Assembly (NCBI GenBank): GCA_937926545.1
Contig: CALAZW010000034.1
Coordinates: 62,001-126,000 of the forward strand
Length of the DNA: 64,000 nt
Direction of reading: 5' to 3'
DNA from: an uncultured Helcococcus sp.
GTDB taxonomy: Bacteria > Bacillota > Clostridia > Tissierellales > Peptoniphilaceae
Position 1 is the first letter of the stretch, and each line of letters starts with the position of its first letter. The position numbers and the translations under genes were made by a program. Shown here one piece after another: positions 51,435-59,714 of the stretch. The notes under the pieces were generated by a model, which saw only the letters and a list, made by a program, of their open reading frames with translations, made no database searches and was not told the origin of the DNA.

Positions 51435-52901
51435 ATGATTACTAGAAAAGAGAGAAACCTATCAATGTTGATGGACTTCTATGAGTTGACAATGGCAAAT
51501 GGTTTCTTAGAAAATGACTATCATGATACTATAGCGTATTTTGACTTATACTTTAGAAATGTTCCAGACGATGGTGGCTTTGCTATAATTGCTGGTTTAG
51601 AATCAGTTATTGAATATATCGAAGGCCTACACTTCAGTGAAGACGAGGTAGATTTCTTAAGATCTAAAAAGATTTTCAATGAAAAATTCCTTAACTATCT
51701 GGAAGATTTTAAGTTTGAATGTGATGTATGGGCTGTTCCTGAAGGTTCAATTATATTTCCAAATGAACCTATCATAACAGTAAAAGGACCTATAATTCAG
51801 GCCCAATTACTTGAGACCATGCTTTTACTAACAATAAACCATCAGTCACTGATAGCTACTAAAACCAATAGGGTGGTAAGGGCTGCTGACGGCAGACCTG
51901 TCATGGAATTTGGTTCTAGAAGAGCTCAAGGTCCAGATGCTGCTACTCTAGGTGCCAAGGCATCCTATATAGCTGGAGCTGCTGGTACGGCCAATACTTT
52001 GACAGACTATCTTTATGGAGTACCTGCCCTTGGAACCATGGCTCATTCTTGGGTACAATCTTTTCCTAGTGAATTAGAAGCCTTTGAAGCCTATACCAAG
52101 ATTTATCCAGACAACTGTGTTCTCCTTGTAGACACCTATGATACCTTAAAGTCTGGTGTACCTAATGCTATAAAGTGCTTTGATAATATTCTAAAACCTC
52201 AGGGAATTAGACCTAAGGCCATAAGATTGGACTCAGGCGATATAGCCTATTTGTCTAAAAAAGCTAGAAAGATGTTAGACGCTGCTGGCTATGAAGACTG
52301 TGGTATAGTTGCTTCCAACTCCCTAGATGAATATAAGATTAGAGATATTCTTTTACAAGGAGCCCAATTGGATTCCTTTGGCGTTGGTGAAAGTTTAATA
52401 ACTTCAAAATCTAGTCCTGTTTTTGGAGGGGTTTATAAGCTGGTAGCCATAGAACAAGATGGCAAGCTTATTCCTAAGATTAAGGTTTCTGAAAACATAG
52501 AAAAAATAACCACTCCTGGTTTTAAGAATGTGGTTAGACTATATGATAAGGAGACTGGTAAGGCCCAGGCTGATCTTATTATCCTCAATGAAGAAGAAAT
52601 TGATGATAATAAGCCTCTTACAATCTTCCATCCACTTTACACTTGGAAGAAGAAAACTCTTTATAATTTTACCTATAAAAAACTTTTAGTTCCTGTATAT
52701 GAGAAGGGGGAACTCGTTTATGACAATCCTTCTTTAGAAGAAGTAAGAGACTACTGTCTAGCAGAAGTGGATTCTCTTTGGGAAGAATATAAAAGATTTG
52801 ATAGACCACAAATTTATAAGGTTGACCTTAGTGAAAAACTATGGAATCTTAAAAATGACTTACTTGCAGAAGCTAAAAAACAAGTTAATGAAATAAAATA
52901 A
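51435..52901 (+). CDS. pncB: Nicotinate phosphoribosyltransferase
   Basis: Converts nicotinate to NaMN in NAD salvage. The 488 residues carry LMDFYELTMANGFLE, EFGSRRAQGPDAATLGAKASYIAGAAGTANT, GTMAHSWVQSF, LVDTYDT and the phosphate-binding IRLDSGDIAYLSKKARKMLD. It is the long (family 2) form. AGGAGG precedes the ATG. An inverted repeat (TAGCC, ATTAAA, GGCTA at about 51384-51399) overlaps the promoter-like TATAAT and may be an operator, but it does not match NiaR or NrtR sites that I know. Confidence 0.95.
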   Translation: MITRKERNLSMLMDFYELTMANGFLENDYHDTIAYFDLYFRNVPDDGGFAIIAGLESVIEYIEGLHFSEDEVDFLRSKKIFNEKFLNYLEDFKFECDVWAVPEGSIIFPNEPIITVKGPIIQAQLLETMLLLTINHQSLIATKTNRVVRAADGRPVMEFGSRRAQGPDAATLGAKASYIAGAAGTANTLTDYLYGVPALGTMAHSWVQSFPSELEAFEAYTKIYPDNCVLLVDTYDTLKSGVPNAIKCFDNILKPQGIRPKAIRLDSGDIAYLSKKARKMLDAAGYEDCGIVASNSLDEYKIRDILLQGAQLDSFGVGESLITSKSSPVFGGVYKLVAIEQDGKLIPKIKVSENIEKITTPGFKNVVRLYDKETGKAQADLIILNEEEIDDNKPLTIFHPLYTWKKKTLYNFTYKKLLVPVYEKGELVYDNPSLEEVRDYCLAEVDSLWEEYKRFDRPQIYKVDLSEKLWNLKNDLLAEAKKQVNEIK

Positions 52902-52911
52902 AAAGACAAAA

Positions 52912-52944
52912 ATAAAAGACTATCTCTAAGAGATAGTCTTTCTT
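52912..52944. terminator. Terminator between pncB and the M23 gene
   Basis: AGACTATCTC and GAGATAGTCT around TAA, with A-rich and T-rich flanks; both convergent genes can use it. Confidence 0.88.
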
Positions 52945-54172
52945 ATTTAATAAAATTAAGGGGGTTTAATTTTACTCCATCTTTAATAACTTCAAAGTGT
53001 ACATGGGGACCAGTTGAAAATCCTGTAGAACCCATTCTTCCAATGTGTTCTCCCTGATCAACCCTATCTCCAACCTTGACATCTACTCCCACCATATGAC
53101 CATATAGTGTTACGTATCCATTTCCATGATCTATTTTCACATGATTTCCCAAGCCATAGCTATTCCATCCTGCAGCTATTACCCTACCTCCATCAGAGGC
53201 AACAATGGATGTTCCCATACCATTGGCAATATCTACCCCTGTGTGGAAACTTCCCCATCTATATTCAAATAGACTGGTATACCTTCCAACTGTAGGCTTA
53301 ATAAAACTATTGGTTGCCATTCCCTTGGGTCTTTCCTTATTTCCAATTAAAATTATCTTGTCTTGTTTTTTTCTTAATATTTCCTTAGATTCAACGTACT
53401 TTTTAGCCAGGTCTCCATTTTCGTAAATATATTTAGTATTAATTTTTTCTCTACCACTTATACCTTCTTGGCTAACCTTGCTTTCCCCTATATAAAGTTT
53501 ATCTGTTTTAACCTTTCTTGTCTTAAAGGCTATTTTTTTTACATGGGATTTTTCTTCTATTTGTCTTACTAAGATTTTAGGAGTAAACTCATATACTTTT
53601 ACTTCCATATCCTTCTTTAAGATTTCTGATTTTTCTTCCAATTCATTTAATTTAATAAATTCATCTTTATCAATACTATACTTACTTATAAAATCATCTA
53701 TTTTTATATCTTGATCTATTTTTATAGTTTCTTCTATTTTTTCTTGATATAGAACTTTATATCTTAAGTCTTTAATATCTGTGATTTCATCCTTTAATAC
53801 AGATTTCTTTTCCAATCTTATCTCAGGTATTAAATCATAGTCCAACTGGTTATCATACAAAAGCTTTTCGACCATATCTCTTATTTCTTGAATAACTTCT
53901 TGAGAGTCTTCAAAGTTTCCTATAAACTCTTCACCTATTGTTAATTCATAGGCTTCTAGTATTCTTAGTTCTTCTGCTATAGGCATTTCCATAAGCCTAG
54001 CTTGAACCTGGTCTTCTTTTATAGCTTGATTTACATCTATGTACTTATTTTCCTCTTGTACGATTTCAAATTTACTTATTTCTTCTTTAGCGTAAGCTGT
54101 ATTAGCACTTATAGTTAGCACTCCTACTGTTAATAGTGAGGCTCTTACTAGCCTCTTAAAACTTTCCTTCAT
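52943..54172 (-). CDS. Secreted M23 endopeptidase with G5 domain
   Basis: A 409-residue exported protein. The signal peptide ends near ANTAYA. A helical, acidic stretch (about 30-205) includes a LysM-like piece (DISKYSIDKDEFIKLNEL). A G5 domain (KKIAFKTRKVKTDKLYIGESKVSQEG through DKIILIGNK) covers about 215-280. The C-terminus is a LytM/M23 zinc peptidase with FHTGVDIANG (near 311), the second zinc histidine in GPHVHFEV (near 391) and GNHVKIDHGNGYVTLYGHM. It should cut peptide cross-bridges in the wall. Own promoter with WalR-like sites; ribosome site AGAGGTG. Confidence 0.9.
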   Translation of the reverse strand: MKESFKRLVRASLLTVGVLTISANTAYAKEEISKFEIVQEENKYIDVNQAIKEDQVQARLMEMPIAEELRILEAYELTIGEEFIGNFEDSQEVIQEIRDMVEKLLYDNQLDYDLIPEIRLEKKSVLKDEITDIKDLRYKVLYQEKIEETIKIDQDIKIDDFISKYSIDKDEFIKLNELEEKSEILKKDMEVKVYEFTPKILVRQIEEKSHVKKIAFKTRKVKTDKLYIGESKVSQEGISGREKINTKYIYENGDLAKKYVESKEILRKKQDKIILIGNKERPKGMATNSFIKPTVGRYTSLFEYRWGSFHTGVDIANGMGTSIVASDGGRVIAAGWNSYGLGNHVKIDHGNGYVTLYGHMVGVDVKVGDRVDQGEHIGRMGSTGFSTGPHVHFEVIKDGVKLNPLNFIK

Positions 54173-54182
54173 TATACACCTC

Positions 54183-54274
54183 TGTAACCTCTTTGTAATA
54201 TTTCTTAATATAATATACCTTCTTCGTAAAGCTTTGTCAATTTTTATATATGTAATAGTTACAAAATAGTTACT
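54183..54274. promoter_or_regulatory. WalR-like sites and promoter of the M23 gene
   Basis: On the minus strand a -35 TTGACA (54240-54235) and -10 TATATT (54217-54212) are spaced by 17. Upstream of it lies AGTAAC-N5-TGTAAC (54274-54258, one mismatch). Downstream, over the leader, an exact TGTAAC-N5-TGTAAT is on the plus strand (54183-54199). Confidence 0.6.
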
Positions 54275-54290
54275 TATTTAAAAGAGTATT

Positions 54291-54322
54291 AAAAAAAGGT
54301 AATAGTTTCACCTATTACCTTT
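54291..54322 (-). terminator. pta terminator
   Basis: AGGTAATAG, loop, CTATTACCT with a run of seven T on the minus strand, between pta and the M23 gene. Confidence 0.88.
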
Positions 54323-54338
54323 ACTTATTTTTTTCTTT

Positions 54339-55331
54339 CTAGTCTAAGGATTGAGCTGCTGTTATTATACCAATCTTGTATACATCTTCTGCACTACAGC
54401 CTCTAGATAAATCATTTATAGGCTTGTTCAAACCTTGTAGGATTGGGCCTAGGGCTTCAAAACCTCCAAGTCTTTGAGCAACTTTATAAGCAATGTTACC
54501 TGATTGTAGTTCAGGGAATATAAATACATTTGCCTTACCTGCAACCTTTGATTTAGGAGCCTTTAAGATTGCAACAGTTGGATCTATAGCTGCATCAAAT
54601 TGTAACTCACCATCTATAGGTAGGTTTAATCCTTGTTCTTTGGCTAATTCATTTGCTATTACAGTAGCACTTGCCATCTTTTCTTGTTGTGGAGCACTTG
54701 CTGATCCCTTAGTTGAGAAACTCAACATGGCAACCTTAGGGTCTATTCCAAAAGTTTTAGCTGTTTCAGCTGAAACAATTGCGATTTCTCCAACTTGTTG
54801 ATCAGTTAAATCTATATTTATAGCTATATCAGCAAATAAGTATCTTTCACCATTTTCTCCTAACATTACCATGGCACCTGACGTTCTTGAAACTCCTGGT
54901 TTTGTCTTGATAATTTGTAAAGCTGGTCTTACTGTATCACCAGTTGAGTGGATAGCACCACTAACCATACCATCTGCTAAACCCATTTGAACCATCATGG
55001 TTCCAAAATAGTTAGGTTGTTTTATTAATTCTCTAGCTTGTTCTTCTGTAGCTTTTCCCTTTCTAATCTTAACCAATTCAGCAACCATCTCATCTTCTTT
55101 TTCATAGTTGGATGGATCTATTATTACCATATCTTCCAAGTCCAGGTTACTGTCTTTAGCCAAACCTTTAACATGATCCAAGTTGGCTAATACTATAGGC
55201 TTGATTAAGCCTTCATTATAATGTCTTACCGCTGCTGATAAAACTCTAATGTCATGTCCTTCAGGGAAAACTATTACCTTATCTTTTCCCTCAATTTTTT
55301 TTGATAAGTCTTCAATTACAGAATTTTTCAT
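54339..55331 (-). CDS. pta: Phosphate acetyltransferase
   Basis: Makes acetyl phosphate from acetyl-CoA for substrate-level ATP through AckA. The 330-residue short form shows KVIVFPEGHDIRVLSAA, MVSGAIHSTGDTVRPALQIIKT, MLSFSTKGSASAPQQEKM, VAGKANVFIFPELQSGNIAYKVAQRLGGFEALGPILQGLNKPINDLSRG. No ackA is adjacent. It follows the DUF4446 gene by 10 bases, so it may be transcribed from the parAB unit; codon use is that of a strongly expressed gene. Confidence 0.97.
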   Translation of the reverse strand: MKNSVIEDLSKKIEGKDKVIVFPEGHDIRVLSAAVRHYNEGLIKPIVLANLDHVKGLAKDSNLDLEDMVIIDPSNYEKEDEMVAELVKIRKGKATEEQARELIKQPNYFGTMMVQMGLADGMVSGAIHSTGDTVRPALQIIKTKPGVSRTSGAMVMLGENGERYLFADIAINIDLTDQQVGEIAIVSAETAKTFGIDPKVAMLSFSTKGSASAPQQEKMASATVIANELAKEQGLNLPIDGELQFDAAIDPTVAILKAPKSKVAGKANVFIFPELQSGNIAYKVAQRLGGFEALGPILQGLNKPINDLSRGCSAEDVYKIGIITAAQSLD

Positions 55332-55341
55332 TTAACTCTCC

Positions 55342-56157
55342 TTATAAAATATTATTTACAGCCTTATCCAAGGCTTTTGTTTCCTCAGGGGATAAATCTG
55401 CCAAGGGCTCTCCATTCTTTATTTCCTTAGAATAAGTGTAGGAGGCATCCCTTCCATTTATACTAGTTATTATTACCCCACTATTAAACCCATCTAACAA
55501 TACCAAAGAAAATGATAAATTTCCACTTTGATTTTCCAAGGCATCGTACTTATATAGGGATACTTTTTGTATTGATAAACTCACATTTTCTCTAATGTTT
55601 TTTATCTCCCTATCTATTTTATCAGTTATTCTTTCATTTTCCACCTTTATTTTATGGTCCATCTTATTCTTTAAGTCGGTATACTGATCATCCAAGGTCT
55701 TGTAACTATCAAAGCTGGTCTTTTCCAACTGTCTTATATCTTCGTTTAAGTTTGATCCTAGTTCTTCAACCCTTTTATTTATAGTGTGATTAAAACTATT
55801 AAAGTCCGCTTGTAGCTGGCTGTTTTCCTCTTGGATCTTATCTTGCAACATCTTAACAGTCTCTTCATTAGAGTTGTCAAGTCGTTTATTAAGATTGGTA
55901 TAGTTTGATTTACTCTCTTTACTCATCTTTGTATAGTTGTATTCTAGGGCCTTTATCTTCTTAACCCCTATTTCCAGGTCCTTGGAGTGTGACTTTAATA
56001 GGTCCTCAAGTTTTAATTCTCCCCTGCCCCTCAAAAGTAGGTCATATCTTTTACTTAGTCTATTTAACTTATGATTTGTATTGATTACCTTATAGCTTAA
56101 ATATAAAACCAACAATGATACTACTACCATAAAAATAGATATTAATTTTTCACTCAT
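55342..56157 (-). CDS. DUF4446 membrane protein with an expanded coiled coil
   Basis: 271 residues: an N-terminal membrane helix (ISIFMVVVSLLVLYLSYKVI), a short LRGRGELKLEDLL segment typical of DUF4446, a long heptad-like coiled coil (about 60-190) and the family C-terminus IQKVSLYKYDALENQSGNLSFSLVLLDGFNSGVIITSINGRD. Family members beside parB are usually near 170 residues, so about 100 extra coiled-coil residues are present here. The start overlaps the parB stop as ATGA. Function unknown; the constant parB neighbourhood hints at a chromosome or envelope role. Confidence 0.78.
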   Translation of the reverse strand: MSEKLISIFMVVVSLLVLYLSYKVINTNHKLNRLSKRYDLLLRGRGELKLEDLLKSHSKDLEIGVKKIKALEYNYTKMSKESKSNYTNLNKRLDNSNEETVKMLQDKIQEENSQLQADFNSFNHTINKRVEELGSNLNEDIRQLEKTSFDSYKTLDDQYTDLKNKMDHKIKVENERITDKIDREIKNIRENVSLSIQKVSLYKYDALENQSGNLSFSLVLLDGFNSGVIITSINGRDASYTYSKEIKNGEPLADLSPEETKALDKAVNNIL

Positions 56158-56990
56158 ACTTCTCTCCCATTTATCAAATATTCTATTAATGATTCCAATT
56201 GATCTTCTGAATATGCTTCAATAGTTAAATCCCAACTATTTTGTTTTTTCAAAATACTTACCTTGGTTCCCAGGGTCTCTTTTAATCTATCCTCTATCTC
56301 TTGAAGGTAGATATCTTTTTCCTTTTTGTCCCTGGTTTTTTTTCCCTTTTTTTCCAATTCATTTACAGTCAATTCTTTATTTATAATTTTATCCAGATAA
56401 TTCTTTCTGTCATCCAGGTCCTTTATTCCTAAAAGTGCCCTAGCCTGACTGGAGGTTAAACTACCATCTAAAAGTTTCTCCTTGGACAAGTCATCCAGGT
56501 TAATAAGTCTTAAACTATTTGCTATATAGGATCTGGACTTACCCAGCCTATCTGCCAGCTCCTTTTGAGTTAAACCATAGTCATCCATAATAGACCTATA
56601 GGCCAAGGCCTCTTCCATAGGGTTTAGATCCTCCCTTTGGATATTTTCTATTACAGCTACTATATCAAGGCTTTCTTTGTCATAGTCCCTAACTATAGAA
56701 GCTATCTTATCCATGCCCAGCTTTTGACAGGCCCTAAACCTTCTTTCGCCAGCAATTATTTCATAGCCATCTTCTAACTTGGCCACTATAATTGGTTGAA
56801 TTAAGCCATACTCCTTAATTGAACTGGCCAATTCTTCTATGGCTTCATCATTAAAGGTCTTTCTAGGCTGGTCCTTTCTTGGCCTAACCTGGTCCAAAGA
56901 AATCATTTCCACCCTATTCTTTTCTTCATTTACTTCTATATTATCTGGTATCAAAGCCGCTAGGCCCCTTCCCAATCCCTTTGATTTAAT
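56154..56990 (-). CDS. parB: ParB chromosome-partitioning CTPase, apparent AUU start
   Basis: The product MKSKGLGRGLAALIPDN begins as ParB proteins do if ATT at 56990 is the start, 8 bases after AAGGAG (57004-56999). The GTG at 56999 overlaps that site. 278 residues: CTP-binding GERRFRACQKLG and ENIQREDLNPMEEALAY, the HTH DDYGLTQKELADRLGKSRSYIANSLRL and a C-terminal dimer domain. ParB loads on parS and slides as a clamp. The ATT overlaps the parA stop (ATTAA), implying coupling. If the GTG is used the protein is three residues longer. Confidence 0.9.
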   Translation of the reverse strand: MKSKGLGRGLAALIPDNIEVNEEKNRVEMISLDQVRPRKDQPRKTFNDEAIEELASSIKEYGLIQPIIVAKLEDGYEIIAGERRFRACQKLGMDKIASIVRDYDKESLDIVAVIENIQREDLNPMEEALAYRSIMDDYGLTQKELADRLGKSRSYIANSLRLINLDDLSKEKLLDGSLTSSQARALLGIKDLDDRKNYLDKIINKELTVNELEKKGKKTRDKKEKDIYLQEIEDRLKETLGTKVSILKKQNSWDLTIEAYSEDQLESLIEYLINGREV

Positions 56991-57750
56991 CTTTATCACT
57001 CCTTGTAATAACTTCTTCTGCCAGCCTTCTATAGGCTCTGGCCCCAGTGGATAAACCATCATAGGTAAAAATATCCTGACCATGTGAGGGGGCCTCTGCC
57101 AATCTAATATTTCTAGGTATAACAGTCTCATATACCAAGCTGGAAAAATAATTCTTAACCTCACTAAATACTTCCTTGGATAAATTATTTCTAGCATCAT
57201 ACATGGTAACTAGAATACCTTCTATGTAAAGCTCCTTATTAAGTCCCTTCTTAATCAAGTCCAAGGTTTTCAGCATGGATCCCAGTCCCTCAAGGGAATA
57301 ATACTCAGCTTGTATGGGAATTATAACCGAATCACTTGCTGTTAAAGCATTTATAGTTAGTATACTAATTGATGGCGGACAGTCTATTAGTATATAGTCA
57401 TATCCATCTACATCATCTAGTCTTCTTTTAAGGATAGTCTCTCTATCCTCTATATTTACAGCTTCTATTTCGAATCCTGCCAGGTCACTACTAGATGGTA
57501 TAAGCTTTACACCTTCTATACTACTAGTCTGTATAGCTTTACCTAGCTCTTGATTCTCCAACAAGACATGGTAAAGTCCCAGGCCTTCAGCCTCTTCTTG
57601 CAGATTTAATCCTGAGCTTGTATTTCCCTGAGGATCCATATCTATAAGCAGTACTTTCTTATTCTTTTCTGCCAAGCCGGCAGATAAATTTATAGCAGTT
57701 GTGGTTTTACCCACTCCACCTTTTTGATTAAAAATACTTATTATCTTCAT
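56986..57750 (-). CDS. parA: ParA (Soj) chromosome-partitioning ATPase
   Basis: A 254-residue ParA with the deviant Walker A KGGVGKTT (10-17), LLIDMDPQGNTSSGL, the Walker B region YDYILIDCPPSISILTINAL and PIQAEYYSLEGL. It has no N-terminal HTH, as for chromosomal Soj. Just upstream is cinA and two parS-like palindromes lie 1.2 kb away. Confidence 0.97.
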   Translation of the reverse strand: MKIISIFNQKGGVGKTTTAINLSAGLAEKNKKVLLIDMDPQGNTSSGLNLQEEAEGLGLYHVLLENQELGKAIQTSSIEGVKLIPSSSDLAGFEIEAVNIEDRETILKRRLDDVDGYDYILIDCPPSISILTINALTASDSVIIPIQAEYYSLEGLGSMLKTLDLIKKGLNKELYIEGILVTMYDARNNLSKEVFSEVKNYFSSLVYETVIPRNIRLAEAPSHGQDIFTYDGLSTGARAYRRLAEEVITRSDKD

Positions 57751-57770
57751 CTCTACTCCTTAAGAACTTA

Positions 57771-58919
57771 TTATAACATAGGTATCTCTATATTATTTAT
57801 TTTCCCCCTAAGTAAAAGTAGGCCATAGTCTATGGCAGCATTTTTTCCCTTTTCAATGATAATATCCCTAGTTCCTATAAACTTATGTTCAAAGATATAA
57901 TTTACTTGTCTATACCTAAGTCCTATATAGGCCCTACCTACCTCTTCTCCACTTGGACCTGCATAGCCTGTAGTTGCTATAGATAAGTCAGCTCCGCTTA
58001 TCCTAGAGAGTCCTTCTAACATTTCCTGGCAAACTTCCTTGGATACTACTCCAAATTCTTGGATAGTTCTACTATCAACTCCTAGAATTTCCATCTTGGC
58101 CTCATTGGAATAGGTTACAAAGGATTTATTAATTATCTTTGATGCATTAGCTATCTTTATAAGACTGGATGCTATATTGCCGCCTGTAAAGGATTCTGCA
58201 CTGGCAATACTCAAATTTTCTTCTATCATTTTTTCAACAAATATCTCTTCTCTTTTTCTGTGGTCATTGGAATAGATTAAATTCCCAAAGATCTTATTTA
58301 TTTTCTTGTCAATTTCTTCAAACCTATCTTCAACCTCTTCATGCCCCTTAAGATTTAACTGAATATAGACACTGTTTTCATTGTCTATATAAGTCGTAAC
58401 TTCATTTAAGCTATCAAAACCTTCTTTTTCTATAAGTCTAAAGGTCTGTCCCTCTGTCAAAAAGGAAATTCTGTATATTTTATTTTTTACTATAATTTCA
58501 TTTTTATTTTCCATTTCCTTATAGATATAGTCTATAAACATGGGTTCTAATTCTCTAGGTGGTCCAGGAAAGAGAACATACTTCTTATCTTTACTGTTAT
58601 AGACCCTTCCCTTGGCTATACCAAATCTATTTTCTAAAAGCTCCAAGCTATAGTCTCTCTCCAATAAATAATTTTCAATCACATCCTTGGTTATGTCATC
58701 ATTGGTAGAGCCCAAGCCTCCTGTCAGTATAAAGATGTCTGCCTTCTTATCTAAATAAATTAAGGCTTCTTCAATCTTGCCATAATCGTCATTTACAGTC
58801 AGGTGAAGCTGCGTTTCATAGCCAAGAGTATTTAAATGACTCATAATAAATTCAGCATTAGTATTTCTAATTCTTCCATCTAATAGTTCTTTTCCTATTG
58901 TTATAAGTGCTAGTCTCAT
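57771..58919 (-). CDS. cinA: CinA: nicotinamide-nucleotide amidase with molybdopterin-binding-like domain
   Basis: 382 residues: an N-terminal MoaB-like domain (ITIGKELLDGRIRNTNAEFI, TGGLGSTNDDIT, FPGPPRELEPMF) and a C-terminal amidase domain (SIASAESFTGGNIASSLI, VTYSNEAKMEILGV, ATTGYAGPSG). It recycles pyridine nucleotides by deamidating NMN. The N-terminal half retains TGGLG but LLDGRI replaces the usual LLSGQI-like loop. Its promoter (TATAAT on the minus strand near 58951-58957) is framed by two 16-bp palindromes. Confidence 0.93.
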   Translation of the reverse strand: MRLALITIGKELLDGRIRNTNAEFIMSHLNTLGYETQLHLTVNDDYGKIEEALIYLDKKADIFILTGGLGSTNDDITKDVIENYLLERDYSLELLENRFGIAKGRVYNSKDKKYVLFPGPPRELEPMFIDYIYKEMENKNEIIVKNKIYRISFLTEGQTFRLIEKEGFDSLNEVTTYIDNENSVYIQLNLKGHEEVEDRFEEIDKKINKIFGNLIYSNDHRKREEIFVEKMIEENLSIASAESFTGGNIASSLIKIANASKIINKSFVTYSNEAKMEILGVDSRTIQEFGVVSKEVCQEMLEGLSRISGADLSIATTGYAGPSGEEVGRAYIGLRYRQVNYIFEHKFIGTRDIIIEKGKNAAIDYGLLLLRGKINNIEIPML

Positions 58920-58933
58920 GATTTTCTCCTTTA

Positions 58934-58949
58934 TGTTTCATATGAAACT
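58934..58949. promoter_or_regulatory. parS-like palindrome 1
   Basis: TGTTTCATATGAAACt: differs from the parS consensus TGTTTCACGTGAAACA by the centre (AT instead of CG) and the last base. Lies in the cinA leader. Confidence 0.6.
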
Positions 58950-58967
58950 TTCTTATATTATATCAAA

Positions 58968-58983
58968 TGTTTCATATGAAACA
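58968..58983. promoter_or_regulatory. parS-like palindrome 2
   Basis: TGTTTCATATGAAACA is a full 16-bp palindrome equal to consensus parS except for the central two bases. It is 34 bp from copy 1, upstream of the cinA -10. Confidence 0.65.
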
Positions 58984-58984
58984 T

Positions 58985-59009
58985 AAAAAAAGCTGGATAA
59001 TCCAGCTTA
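58985..59009 (-). terminator. Terminator of the mnmE-mnmG-rsmG operon
   Basis: AAGCTGGA, TAA, TCCAGCTT and, on the minus strand, seven T; it overlaps the rsmG stop. Confidence 0.88.
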
Positions 59010-59714
59010 TAATGGTTTAGTTCTTGGTTTTCCTTGTCCTCTAGGGTATTTTTTATCTGTCCTATTGGTCTTTTGAATTATAACCAAGGATCTGCCAGAG
59101 TTTTCTACAGGTAGATTAAATTCCATAACCTTAACCAGTCTTCCCCCCAGCTTGTTAATACTATTTTGGGCTTCCTTTACCTCATCATGAGGATCTGGTC
59201 CCTTCATAGCTATAAAATAGCCTCCAACCTTTACAAAAGGTAGACAGTACTCTGTTAGGGTTCTTAGGTTTGCTACGGCCCTAGATGTTGCTATATCGTA
59301 GACTTCCCTATATTCTTTTTTCCTGGACAACTCTTCTGCCCTGCCATGAACGGCTTCTACATCTTGCAGTTCAAGCTTGTCTATAACATCATCTAAAAAA
59401 GTTATTCTCTTGTTTAAACTATCTAAAAGAGTGATCTCTAAGGTTTCATTAAAGATTTTCATAGGTATACCTGGGAAGCCTCCCCCAGTTCCTATATCTA
59501 TAACCTTCATATAGTCATCTACAAGTTCTGAATCAAAAATCATAAGAGAGTCTAAAAAGTGTTTAACATAAACATCTTCATCTTCTATTATATTGGTGAT
59601 ATCGATTTTTTCATTCCACTCTTGTAGTAAATTCTTGTAGTTTTCAAACATATCCAATTCAACCTTGGTTAGGCTAAATTCTTTTTTCATCATTATATCA
59701 TCTAATTTAGTCAT
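59007..59714 (-). CDS. rsmG: 16S rRNA (guanine-527-N7)-methyltransferase
   Basis: The 235-residue RsmG (GidB) has [17 protein letters not shown], the SAM site [27 protein letters not shown] and [26 protein letters not shown]. It overlaps the mnmG stop by 8 bases, a typical gidA-gidB coupling near the origin. Confidence 0.96.
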   Translation of the reverse strand: MTKLDDIMMKKEFSLTKVELDMFENYKNLLQEWNEKIDITNIIEDEDVYVKHFLDSLMIFDSELVDDYMKVIDIGTGGGFPGIPMKIFNETLEITLLDSLNKRITFLDDVIDKLELQDVEAVHGRAEELSRKKEYREVYDIATSRAVANLRTLTEYCLPFVKVGGYFIAMKGPDPHDEVKEAQNSINKLGGRLVKVMEFNLPVENSGRSLVIIQKTNRTDKKYPRGQGKPRTKPL

